Source of the DNA: Coriobacteriia bacterium
GTDB taxonomy: Bacteria; Actinomycetota; Coriobacteriia; Coriobacteriales; JAEZZM01
Reading direction: 5' to 3'
Assembly (NCBI GenBank): GCA_030532415.1
Contig: JAUNLE010000009.1
Span: 1 to 36,592 of the forward strand
Length of the DNA stretch: 36,592 bases
Part shown: in pieces, positions 24,045 to 31,676 of the stretch
Numbering within the stretch: position 1 is the first letter of the stretch
Layout of the letters: each line of letters opens with the position of its first letter
The notes under the pieces: model-generated
Told to the model about the DNA's origin: nothing
The model's database searches: none
Seen by the model: only the letters and a program-made list of their open reading frames with translations
Made by a program: the position numbers and the translations under genes

Positions 24045-26555
24045 TTATTCTTCAAGCTTACGCGACCTTTTATTTTGACTAAACATAAAGCCCATTGCAC
24101 CTGTGGCAGCAAAAACGCTTGCCAAAGCTAAACTCCAAAGAGCCCTGTTATCATCGCCTGTTTTAGGAATAACTACCTTTGACGACGGATAGTATGGTCT
24201 TGTTGAAGGTGGCGTATGTGGTGGATTGTAAGGCGGTGTTGAAGGTGGTGTTGAAGGAGGGGTGTCTGGTGGAGTTTTAGTATTAGTTAAGATAAAGCCT
24301 TCTTCTGCACTACCGCTAATTGTTGCGCTATACCCTTCTACAGGCTCTTCTTCTACACGATAAGAGGTTTCTTTCCCGTTCGAGGTCTTTGGCAGATGGG
24401 TGAAGGTATAAGACCACCCATTTTCTTTATTGAGTATTTGTTGATCTATGATGTTCTCAACAAGTTGCTCTTTACCGTCTTTTTCAAGCTTTACGCTTGC
24501 GATTAAGCTTATTTTTATCTGATCAGGTCGAGCATCTATAGCATCCTCGTCACCTGCCCAGATCTTTTTTACTGGCACTTCAATCGTATCGGCTTCTGTT
24601 CCTATCACAACGGTACCGTTACTACCAATGCCACCACCTCTTGTTGCGGATTTGTTACCACTAATAATAACTTTTGCAAGTGCTTGCGTAAGTTCAGAGC
24701 CTTTTTCATCGGTATATAAAGATAGCGTTTCTCCCTCTGCAGTTAAGGTTCCCTCATACTCCGCTTCAGCAAGCAAGCTGCCGTCATCATTTTTCCACTG
24801 GTAAGGCACGCCACCAAGCATTCTTTTCGATAGCTCATATTGAGGAGTTCCGCTATGTAAACCTAAGGCAAAACTACATAAGACATAGACATCCTTGCCT
24901 TTATCAGCCTGATTGTTATAAATCGCAGCTCCATCAGTCACGTATATCTTTGTTTTTGTTATAGGGCAAGCCGCATAGCCTCCCCCAAAAACTTCTGCAG
25001 TATTGTCTGTGATGATTGCGTTTGTCAGATAGAGCTCGCCATTGCTTCCTTCTACGCCGCTCCAAGGTGCGCCATTGACATAGATTCCTCCGCCACCGAA
25101 ATAATTATTTCTGTAACCCGTGCCATCCATTATGTTATTTGTGATTTTTCCTGCAGAAATATAGGCTTTTGAGGGATTCAATCCAAGATAACCAGCTTGA
25201 ATAAATATGCCGCCGCCGCAAGATCCTGACGAATTGCCATCTATTATACCTCCATCCATGTAAAAAACGCAGTCTCCACCCGTATGTGTAGAGTTTACGC
25301 TTATACCTCCGCCAACCTCTGCAGAATGGTTGTTGAGTACTTGCGCGCTGCCTGACATTTTGAGTACTGATTTTTCCCGAAGCAGCACTCCGCCACCAGC
25401 AGAATAGTGCACATCACCATAACTGTCATAAGCACGTTGCGACTCATTGTTTTGAATAGTTCCGCCTATAAAGTCCATGTTCGACTGGGAAAGATAAATA
25501 CCGCCACCAAGAACGGCTTTGTTATTTTCAACCGAGCCACCAGACATATTTATCTTTGCAGAATAAGCAGCAATTGCTCCACCATTTGTTTCTTTATCAC
25601 CTAAATTTCTAATATGATTGTTTTTTAGAATTGCACCGTCTTGGATATTCAGCGTGGCTTTCTTATTTACCAAAATGAGCGATTTTGTTACTTCTTTATT
25701 ACCTTCTGAATTTCCATCAATTTCAATATGTGATAAGGTAGCCGTCTTACCTGAAGGAACGCTAAATAGATAATCGCCATAACTATTTTCTTCATCCGGA
25801 GAATCCCTTATTATTTTAGCGTTCGTTCCTGCTAAAGAAATATCGCCTTCAATAGGGGTTGTACCTTGTACAATAATTTCTGTGATAAACCTATTGGCTA
25901 AAACTCGAGCTTTAGCTTCCTCAAAGGATTTAACTGCAGTTTCAGATTCAAAACCATCAAGAGCGTCATCGCCTGATTCGCCATTTAAATACAGAGTCTT
26001 TCTTAACTGTAAAAGTTTTTCATCACCCGTTAATTCGACAGGCCCAGTTTTAGTAGGCTTGAGTTTTGGGATACGCAAAACCATAAAGCCATCTGCTTTA
26101 TCTAAATATAAGTCGTAATGAAGAAGATAAGGCTCAATATGATCGCCGTTTTCATCTAGATAATATTCGACCTTTATATCATTGTAAGGGACTGGGATAT
26201 TACGAAATGCTATTTCACCATTCCATTGGTAGTCTGATGCTACATAAGTCATTGATTCTATGTAGCTTTGAGATTGCCCCTCAACATGAAGCTCAAAATC
26301 AACTGAAAAATCGTTAAGGCTCCATTCGTCAAGATCCACCACTCCGGCCTCAGGATAATTCCTCCAATAATTAAAATAAATGGGATAAACATTATCGAAA
26401 TCACTTATACTATCGCGTGTAATATCGAAATCGATACTATGTTCTTGAGGTGTGGATTCGCTAGCATATGCAGTTCTTTGCATAAACGCCATACAAATAG
26501 CGCAAAGGATAAGAAATACGAGGGGTAAAATTCTGGTTTTGATTGTCTGAAACAT
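24045..26555 (-). CDS. Sortase-anchored beta-helix/Cna-B surface protein
   Basis: 836 aa. Signal peptide (residues 1-31, hydrophobic LPLVFLILCAICMAFM). An N-terminal region of unknown fold runs to about 210; a right-handed beta-helix-like region (about 215-640) carries repeats with GGAI, GGGI and GGGIY; a Cna-B domain (about 655-760) has the likely isopeptide Lys in VPVKKIW and Asn in ILTNT; a proline-rich wall linker follows; then IPKTG at 796-800 (variant of LPXTG), a membrane helix and KRSRK tail. It is probably a wall-linked adhesin. ATG 26555 gives a standard signal peptide; an ATG at 26594 would add 13 residues. More AT-rich than its housekeeping neighbours; sits between dnaX and ybaB. 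Confidence 0.9.
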   Translation of the reverse strand: MFQTIKTRILPLVFLILCAICMAFMQRTAYASESTPQEHSIDFDITRDSISDFDNVYPIYFNYWRNYPEAGVVDLDEWSLNDFSVDFELHVEGQSQSYIESMTYVASDYQWNGEIAFRNIPVPYNDIKVEYYLDENGDHIEPYLLHYDLYLDKADGFMVLRIPKLKPTKTGPVELTGDEKLLQLRKTLYLNGESGDDALDGFESETAVKSFEEAKARVLANRFITEIIVQGTTPIEGDISLAGTNAKIIRDSPDEENSYGDYLFSVPSGKTATLSHIEIDGNSEGNKEVTKSLILVNKKATLNIQDGAILKNNHIRNLGDKETNGGAIAAYSAKINMSGGSVENNKAVLGGGIYLSQSNMDFIGGTIQNNESQRAYDSYGDVHYSAGGGVLLREKSVLKMSGSAQVLNNHSAEVGGGISVNSTHTGGDCVFYMDGGIIDGNSSGSCGGGIFIQAGYLGLNPSKAYISAGKITNNIMDGTGYRNNYFGGGGIYVNGAPWSGVEGSNGELYLTNAIITDNTAEVFGGGYAACPITKTKIYVTDGAAIYNNQADKGKDVYVLCSFALGLHSGTPQYELSKRMLGGVPYQWKNDDGSLLAEAEYEGTLTAEGETLSLYTDEKGSELTQALAKVIISGNKSATRGGGIGSNGTVVIGTEADTIEVPVKKIWAGDEDAIDARPDQIKISLIASVKLEKDGKEQLVENIIDQQILNKENGWSYTFTHLPKTSNGKETSYRVEEEPVEGYSATISGSAEEGFILTNTKTPPDTPPSTPPSTPPYNPPHTPPSTRPYYPSSKVVIPKTGDDNRALWSLALASVFAATGAMGFMFSQNKRSRKLEE

Positions 26556-26607
26556 CTTACAATCATCCTTACAAGTACGGTTTTCTACATTCATGTTGCG
26601 TTTATCT

Positions 26608-26636
26608 CTTTGAGCGCTTCAAAGAAGCATTCAAAG
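26608..26636 (-). repeat. Hairpin upstream of the wall-protein gene
   Basis: Two nested perfect stems: CTTTGA (26608-26613) with TCAAAG (26631-26636), and GCTTC (26616-26620) with GAAGC (26624-26628), a 3-nt loop and a 2x2 internal loop. It would lie in the 5' leader of the wall-protein mRNA. On the plus strand it is followed by TTTTTC, which looks like a terminator, but no plus-strand gene is near. Confidence 0.6.
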
Positions 26637-26743
26637 TTTTTCTGCACTTACAATAGGTTCAGAAATATTATTGCGATTGCATTAGTCTCATTTTACATGC
26701 TTTGGATGAATTTATGTTCTTATTTTAGAAATTATTGAAATCT

Positions 26744-27355
26744 TTAACTAAAAGCGACTGCCATAACTTTTTGCACGCTTTCATCTTGTTCCATAGCTTC
26801 AGCGAAGGCTTGAACATGAGGATATGAGCTTAAGGGCTTGTAGGTGTAATTCGACCACTGTGACATTACGTATGCATAGGCATCTAAAACAGTTTTCTTA
26901 TCTTTGTAGATATGCTTTTTATCAACAAGCATGGCATCCAAGCGGTTCATAACTTTATCAATCAGTACCATTGCTGCTTCTCTTACTTGTTCGATTGATT
27001 CAGTGTCAGTGGCAGTTGTATATCTTTCTGGACTGAAATAAGGCCAAAATGCTGGATGGAAATCACCCGTTAAAAATGCTGCAATTTCATTGAAGAGAAA
27101 TTCATCTTCAGCCCCTAAATCTGGACCTAGATCAGCTTCAGGATATTTTGCGACCAGGTACTGCAAAATAGCATTTGCCTGTGTTTTGATGACGCCAGGT
27201 TCCGACTCGAGCGCAGGAACAGCACCCGATGGATTAATTTTCATGTATTCAGGAGAGCCTAATTCAACAGCTTCTAGCTCATAGTCGGCGCCCATCCATT
27301 CGAGCGCAATCCATACAGCAACAGCACAGGTACCTGGAGCATAATATAACTTCAT
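26744..27355 (-). CDS. Glutathione S-transferase-like protein (beta class-like)
   Basis: 203 aa. Thioredoxin-fold N-terminal domain starting MKLYYAPGTCAVAVWIALEW; C10 is at the position of the catalytic Cys of bacterial beta-class enzymes. The cis-proline segment NPSGAVPAL is present. The family E-S/G step before AILQYL reads TQANAILQYL, so the usual acidic residue that holds glutathione is Gln here. The C-terminal all-helical domain runs from about 85. ATG 27355 has AAAGGAG 6 nt upstream; a longer frame to 27418 is unneeded. Such proteins are mainly proteobacterial, so gene transfer is possible. The actual thiol substrate is unknown. Confidence 0.88.
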   Translation of the reverse strand: MKLYYAPGTCAVAVWIALEWMGADYELEAVELGSPEYMKINPSGAVPALESEPGVIKTQANAILQYLVAKYPEADLGPDLGAEDEFLFNEIAAFLTGDFHPAFWPYFSPERYTTATDTESIEQVREAAMVLIDKVMNRLDAMLVDKKHIYKDKKTVLDAYAYVMSQWSNYTYKPLSSYPHVQAFAEAMEQDESVQKVMAVAFS

Positions 27356-27430
27356 GCGTTTCTCCTTTATTGCAAAATCATTTGTTTTTAAAAAGTGCCT
27401 TACACAAGCGCCTTTCACAAAAGCTTCTAA

Positions 27431-27472
27431 AACAAAAAACGGCGCCTAGCTCGCATACGTGAGTAGGCACCG
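27431..27472 (-). terminator. Rho-independent terminator after the 92-aa gene
   Basis: On the reverse strand a stem between 27472-27461 and 27452-27440 (CGG-GCC core, one mismatch, one bulged base, GCATAC-side loop) is followed by TTTTTTGTTTT (27439-27431 and beyond, reading leftward). It separates the 92-aa gene from the glutathione S-transferase-like gene. Confidence 0.85.
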
Positions 27473-27506
27473 TAATTGCTGGTTTTAAATACAGCTAGAT
27501 TTTAAA

Positions 27507-27785
27507 TTATATTTCAACGAAGTAGTCGAATGGTCTTGGGAGCTTGCTGATGTGCTTCCATTCTTCAAATGCAGCCTCTAGCTCTGGTAAGTAATCCTCG
27601 AGTGAGCGATTTTGTCTGAATGAGAATGAACCATAGTTGTGTAATGGTTGGGTGCAGATAGAAGCATAGTTAAGTACATCAGGCTCACCGTTTACAGTTG
27701 TGTAAACTGGTGGATTTTGCCATTTAACTTCAAAATCTAAGCCATCTTTTGATTCTAACCAGTTCTCGAATTCTTGTGGAGTCAC
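27507..27785 (-). CDS. Hypothetical protein, 92 aa
   Basis: I do not recognise this 92-residue soluble protein. It is acidic and aromatic-rich, with no cysteine cluster (one Cys), and starts MTPQEFENWLESKDG. Start GTG 27785 with AAAGGA 6 nt upstream. Its mRNA appears monocistronic: a terminator follows, and a perfect 9-bp inverted repeat lies 24 bp ahead of the start. The good ribosome site and terminator make it a convincing gene despite the lack of a known family. Confidence 0.75.
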   Translation of the reverse strand: MTPQEFENWLESKDGLDFEVKWQNPPVYTTVNGEPDVLNYASICTQPLHNYGSFSFRQNRSLEDYLPELEAAFEEWKHISKLPRPFDYFVEI

Positions 27786-27808
27786 TTTGTATCCTTTCTC
27801 TCCCTTTG

Positions 27809-27829
27809 CATTTGAGTTAGACTCAAATG
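27809..27829. repeat. Perfect inverted repeat ahead of the 92-aa gene
   Basis: CATTTGAGT (27809-27817) and ACTCAAATG (27821-27829) with a 3-nt centre. It lies between the candidate promoter region and the ribosome site of the 92-aa gene, so it could be a repressor operator or an mRNA hairpin. Confidence 0.6.
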
Positions 27830-28099
27830 TCCTTTCGCACTAGGCCTATGTTTTCTCAAACAATAGCCCTAAAGTCGTACCCCCATACCAATAATGGATG
27901 AGACATGCCACGAGAAAGCATTCGACACCCATGTAAAACGCTTGTGTACGTCCATTACTGGTAATGAACTGACATAAGTATAGCGTATAAACAAGTTTTC
28001 GATAGCTCATAACTGAAATCTTAACGAAAATTCTGAAAATCTTATGGACGCCCATATAAGCCTTTGCTTTTATTCCCACTATGTGCAAAAAGCTTAGAC
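27830..28099. other. Intergenic stretch after dnaX, no gene recognised
   Basis: Together with 27786-27829 this is the only gene-free stretch over 300 bases. It holds a perfect CATTAC-TG-GTAATG inverted repeat (27953-27966), a distant inverted pair CGTCCAT near 27947 with ATGGACG near 28044, and an imperfect direct repeat of GACRCCCATRTAA form (near 27934 and 28047). A frame of 80 codons on the reverse strand (27846-28088) starts with TTG without a ribosome site and looks non-coding. A structured RNA or an old repeat remnant is possible; I can name none. Confidence 0.4.
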
Positions 28100-30004
28100 C
28101 TATTCGTCAGGGTTTTGCTTAATTTTCCAACCTTCTCCAAAACCTTCAGTCAACATTTGAGCAACTTCAGGAGGCAGTGCATCGGACTCGTCTGATTGCT
28201 TTGCAACAACTGCTTTTGCAGAAATAGCATCTTGCTCTGGATTCACTGCTTGGACCGGCGCTTCCACCTTCGCAGAAATTTCTTCCTGCGCTGCCTTTTC
28301 AGCAGGCTCAGGAGTATCCGGCGCTTTCGGTTCATCCATTCGTTTTAGTTCATCTGCCTGTTCAGGAAGGTTGTCTTCAACTGCGCTTGCATCGTAGGCA
28401 CAGGCATGACCCAAACAGTAGGTAAAAGGAACAGTAAAACCAAAGGCGTCTTCTAGCGCTTGGCTTACCAGCTTAAGATTATCTTTGCGCATGAGCATCG
28501 ATAAGGTGAACTCGGAATCTTTAGGAAGCTCGATCGAAAGCGTAAAATCGTCGGTCACATTCACAAAGGTGTTAAGCAGTAAGACACCTTTTGCCTGCGA
28601 CTTCGCGCTCACCGCTTGCTTAGCTCGATCCCACGCCCGCTCAATTGCTGATACATCAAGTGTGGCGAGGCTTTTGTCTTCAGGTTTAGAAGACGCTTCG
28701 GCTGGCCTTTGGTTTTTTACTGAAGAGGCATCGCCGAAACTCTCTTTTTCAGCCTTCGATACTTGGCGTACCTGCACTTGGCTCACTGCTGATTGGCTAG
28801 GCTTTACCTGGCTTACCTGGGATATCGTAGAATTCTGTTCCTGTTTAGCCTGAGTCAGCATGCCAGCTTCAAGTCGCTCAAGTCGCTCGGCAAGCGCCTC
28901 AAGACTTAAGTCACTGTGCACGCGGGCAAGCTTGGCGCTCGTAATTTCTAGCGCAAGGCGCGGGTCGGATGTATATTTCATGGTTTGAACAAGTTTTTCC
29001 AACTCGCTTAAGGTGCGCGAAAGCGCTTCAGCCCCGCTAAAGGCATGCGAGACTTCACTTAAGGACTCTAATTCTTCTGGACTCCTACTTTTTTCAAGCG
29101 ATTTTTTTGCACCAATTACAATGAGATAGACATCACGAATGTAGCGGATTAAATCTTGTGCGAATTGCTGAAAATTTATGCCTTCTTGTGACGAGCGTTC
29201 AATTTCAGAAAATACCTGCAGGGCATTTCGTGCGCCTAAGGCCAAGCTGAAACGCTTAAGACTTTCCTCATCGGTTTCACCCAAAATTGCCCGTACATCT
29301 GCAGTTTCTACCCTGCCATCACCAAAGGTAGCAATTTGCTCTAAACTTGAAAGCGCATCGCGCATTCCGCCTTGCGCATGTCGAGCTATTAAGCTCAGTG
29401 CTTGCGCCTCGTAGCTCATACCCTCGCTTTTTGCTACATGTTCGAGGTTCTTCTCTATATCACTTGTCGCAAGTGCTCGAAAATCAAAACGTTGCAAGCG
29501 AGACAAAATCGTGTCGGGAACTTTTTGAGGATCGGTGGTACATAAAACAAAAACAACATGAGCAGGTGGTTCTTCAAGTGTTTTAAGCAGGGCATTAAAG
29601 GCGGCGGTAGTAAGCATATGAACTTCATCGATGATATAAATTTTATAGGCGCCTTGCGTAGGAGCAAAATTTACTTTATTAATGATTTCATCTCGCACAT
29701 TATCCACACCCGTGCGCGAAGCGGCATCCAATTCATAGACATCAGGATGTATCCCCTGAGCCACCAGTTCGCAAGATTCACAGCTACCGTCGGGTCTCTT
29801 GTCTTGTTGCGCTTCACACAAAAGTGACTTGGCAAGTAGGCGTGCCATGGTGGTTTTACCCGTACCTCTTGGACCAGAAAAAAGGTAAGCATGGGCAATT
29901 TTGTTATCAGACAAAGCACGAATAAGTGTAGAGACAATATGTTCTTGCCCTACAACATCTTTAAAGGTTTTTGGACGATATGCTCGATACAAGGATTGAA
30001 CCAT
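28100..30004 (-). CDS. dnaX: DNA polymerase III subunit gamma/tau
   Basis: 634 aa. Clamp-loader ATPase. Walker A GPRGTGKTT (44-52, K50), Walker B IIDEVHML (124-131) and sensor SRLQRFDFR (168-176) are present. Of the four zinc cysteines usual in the family, C63, C75 and C78 are seen and one appears replaced (PDGSCESC). The oligomerisation domain follows, then a long charged low-complexity linker (about 370-470 and 550-610) and a C-terminal tau part. An A7 run (29108-29102) at codons K300-K301 is in slippage phase; a -1 shift there gives a stop after two codons. ATG 30004 has only a weak ribosome site. Divergent from ffs. Confidence 0.97.
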   Translation of the reverse strand: MVQSLYRAYRPKTFKDVVGQEHIVSTLIRALSDNKIAHAYLFSGPRGTGKTTMARLLAKSLLCEAQQDKRPDGSCESCELVAQGIHPDVYELDAASRTGVDNVRDEIINKVNFAPTQGAYKIYIIDEVHMLTTAAFNALLKTLEEPPAHVVFVLCTTDPQKVPDTILSRLQRFDFRALATSDIEKNLEHVAKSEGMSYEAQALSLIARHAQGGMRDALSSLEQIATFGDGRVETADVRAILGETDEESLKRFSLALGARNALQVFSEIERSSQEGINFQQFAQDLIRYIRDVYLIVIGAKKSLEKSRSPEELESLSEVSHAFSGAEALSRTLSELEKLVQTMKYTSDPRLALEITSAKLARVHSDLSLEALAERLERLEAGMLTQAKQEQNSTISQVSQVKPSQSAVSQVQVRQVSKAEKESFGDASSVKNQRPAEASSKPEDKSLATLDVSAIERAWDRAKQAVSAKSQAKGVLLLNTFVNVTDDFTLSIELPKDSEFTLSMLMRKDNLKLVSQALEDAFGFTVPFTYCLGHACAYDASAVEDNLPEQADELKRMDEPKAPDTPEPAEKAAQEEISAKVEAPVQAVNPEQDAISAKAVVAKQSDESDALPPEVAQMLTEGFGEGWKIKQNPDE

Positions 30005-30070
30005 TTTAGCTACCCACTTTATCTGAAGTCTTATAAAAAGTATTTACCTACATCCTATGTTCTTATCTAA

Positions 30071-30090
30071 CATATAGGTTATACTATATG
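30071..30090. promoter_or_regulatory. Palindromic divergent promoter region, ffs/dnaX
   Basis: CATATAG (30071-30077) and CTATATG (30084-30090) form a perfect inverted repeat. It contains the ffs -10 TATACT (30080-30085) about 9 bp before the predicted RNA start, and on the other strand TATAGT. The -35 for ffs is weak (ATGTTC, 30057-30062). A second reverse-strand TATAAG nearer dnaX could serve that gene instead. Confidence 0.55.
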
Positions 30091-30093
30091 TTT

Positions 30094-30210
30094 ATGAGCG
30101 TTCTCGATGGATTCGGGCGGCGTTATGCCACGAACCTGGTCAGGACCGGAAGGTAGCAGCCATAAGTGGTCTATGGCGAGCGCCCGGGTCTATCGAGGAC
30201 GCTTATTTTT
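30094..30210 (+). ncRNA. ffs: Signal recognition particle 4.5S-type RNA
   Basis: About 115 nt. The universal SRP core is clear: CAGGACCGGAAGGTAGCAGCC (from 30141), with the GGAAG tetraloop region that binds Ffh. The long closing stem pairs 30098-30111 (GCGTTCTCGATGGA) with 30189-30202 (TCTATCGAGGACGC). The RNA ends in a T-run at 30206-30210. It is the short bacterial form without an Alu domain. The 3' side of the stem overlaps the end of tadA on the other strand, including its stop codon. The ends are estimated to within a few bases. Confidence 0.95.
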
Positions 30211-30675
30211 ATGCCTGAGTTCCTTGAAGAATCTTCTCAAGAGCTCGGAACACTCGTCTTCTAATACACCAGAAACTACTTCAAAGCCATGATTAAGTCG
30301 CTTGTCTTCGCCCAGCTTATACAAGGTTTCAAGGGCTCCACCTTTAGGATCTTTTGCGCCAAACACACAGCGTTCTATGCGTGCATTCACCATCAGACCT
30401 GCACACATCACGCAAGGCTCAAGGGTTACAAATACCTCAAGACCCGAAAGACGCCAGCGATCTTGCTTGAGCGAAGCCGCCTCGAGCGCTATAAATTCTG
30501 CATGACCAGCGGGATCTTTTAGGAGCTCTCTTACATTATGTGCATGAGAGATAATTTGATCATCGTATACACATACCGCACCAATAGGTACTTCGCCTAA
30601 GTCATATGCAATTTGAGCCTCGCGCAAGGCTTCGCGCATGTAAAACTCATATCGAGCTTGATTCTTGCTTGTCAC
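30190..30675 (-). CDS. tadA: tRNA-specific adenosine deaminase TadA
   Basis: 161 aa. Deaminates A34 to inosine in tRNA-Arg(ACG). Zinc site HAE (H58, catalytic E60) and PCVMC (C88, C91), with MVNARIERCVFGAKDPKGGA after it. The start GTG 30675 has GGAG 6 nt upstream; the in-frame ATG at 30639 would remove part of the first helix. The last codons and stop lie within the complementary strand of the ffs 3' stem. Confidence 0.95.
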   Translation of the reverse strand: MTSKNQARYEFYMREALREAQIAYDLGEVPIGAVCVYDDQIISHAHNVRELLKDPAGHAEFIALEAASLKQDRWRLSGLEVFVTLEPCVMCAGLMVNARIERCVFGAKDPKGGALETLYKLGEDKRLNHGFEVVSGVLEDECSELLRRFFKELRHKNKRPR

Positions 30676-30770
30676 TCCATACTCCAGCTAACGAAATTAC
30701 GTTTCTAAAATTCTACTATTGAACAATAAAACTTGTAGGTAATGTGTATAAGATAATTTTTTGATAATAC

Positions 30771-30800
30771 TTGCTCTGTAAGCTACTTCTTTGCTACTAT
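30771..30800 (+). promoter_or_regulatory. Promoter of tRNA-Ser
   Basis: TTGCTC (30771-30776), an 18-bp spacer and TACTAT (30795-30800), placing the start about 10 bp before the mature tRNA. Confidence 0.6.
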
Positions 30801-30817
30801 TAACTTCGCTAATTTCT

Positions 30818-30910
30818 GGAGGGATGGCAGAGCGGTTGAATGCGGCGGTCTTGAAAACCGTTAGGCGGGCAGCCCCCGTCTCCAGGGTTCGAATCCCTGT
30901 CCCTCCGCCA
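30818..30910 (+). tRNA. tRNA-Ser (anticodon TGA)
   Basis: 93 nt including encoded CCA. The acceptor stem GGAGGGA pairs with TCCCTCC; the discriminator is G. The anticodon loop CTTGAAA in the stem CGGT/ACCG gives TGA. The long variable arm (GGCGGGCAGCCCCCGTC region) marks a class II serine tRNA, and the T arm has GGTTCGAATCC. Confidence 0.98.
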
Positions 30911-30993
30911 CCTTACGCCATCTTGCGTTCACCCTATTCTTTCTAACAAATTGATGACATACCTGCTCCAATATAGTACTTTTTGTTTTACTT

Positions 30994-31018
30994 AAAGTAT
31001 TTAGGGTAATACTTTTTT
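30994..31018 (+). terminator. Rho-independent terminator between tRNA-Ser and lemA
   Basis: AAAGTATT (30994-31001) pairs with AATACTTT (31008-31015) around TAGGGT, with a T-run to 31018. It probably ends the tRNA transcript. A possible lemA promoter (TTGATG 30951-30956, TATAGT 30972-30977, spacer only 15 bp) would place it in the lemA leader instead. Confidence 0.75.
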
Positions 31019-31049
31019 ATTGTCTAAAAATTTATATGACAGGAGGATC

Positions 31050-31667
31050 ATGGGTACTGCAATGCTTATCATCGTTATTATCATTGTTTTAATTGCTCTT
31101 TTTGTAGTCGCACAGTACAACCGCTTCATAGACTTAAGAAACCGTGTTAAAAATTCATGGGCTCAAATTGATGTGCAACTTAAAAGACGCGCCGACCTTA
31201 TCCCTAATCTGGTAGAAACCGTAAAGGGATACGCTGGACACGAATCACAAACCTTAGAGCGTGTTATCCAGGCACGTAACGCTGCAATTAGCGCACCTTC
31301 AACTGAAAGCCGTGCTGCAGCCGAAGGCGAACTTTCTGGAGCACTTCGTCAGCTCTTTGCTTTATCAGAATCTTATCCTGACTTAAAAGCAAACACTAAC
31401 TTCTTAGAACTGCAAGATCAACTTGAAAGCACCGAGGATAAAATTTCATACATGCGTCAGTCATATAACGACGTTGTACAAATGTATAACACTGCAATTC
31501 AACAATTCCCTGGCAATATCATTTCAGGCTTTACGGGCTTTACAGCTGCAGAAAGCTTCGAGGTACAAGACGAAACTGTAAGACAAGCACCACAGGTTAG
31601 TTTCGGCGAAACTAATTCACCATTTGCGTCCCAAAACAATTCAGATTCATCAAATCCTAAAGAATAA
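31050..31667 (+). CDS. lemA: LemA family membrane protein
   Basis: 205 aa. One N-terminal membrane helix (about residues 4-25), then the LemA coiled domain: RNRVKNSWAQIDVQLKRRAD, LIPNLVETVKGYAGHE and LQDQLESTEDKISYMRQSYN. The role of LemA is poorly known; it is often encoded with a DUF2207 or TPM-domain protein, as here. ATG 31050 is taken because AGGAGG (31041-31046) is just 3 nt upstream, a close but strong site; a frame 10 residues longer begins with TTG 31020. 9 nt separate it from the next gene. Confidence 0.94.
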   Translation: MGTAMLIIVIIIVLIALFVVAQYNRFIDLRNRVKNSWAQIDVQLKRRADLIPNLVETVKGYAGHESQTLERVIQARNAAISAPSTESRAAAEGELSGALRQLFALSESYPDLKANTNFLELQDQLESTEDKISYMRQSYNDVVQMYNTAIQQFPGNIISGFTGFTAAESFEVQDETVRQAPQVSFGETNSPFASQNNSDSSNPKE

Positions 31668-31676
31668 ACGAAGATT

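Noticed and set aside
27846-28088. 80-codon reverse-strand open frame after dnaX
   Set aside because: Starts at TTG without a ribosome site, has odd composition rich in Tyr, Cys and Phe, and matches no family I know; treated as non-coding.
30107-30292. 61-codon forward frame across ffs and the end of tadA
   Set aside because: The region is the SRP RNA and the antisense of tadA; no start context.
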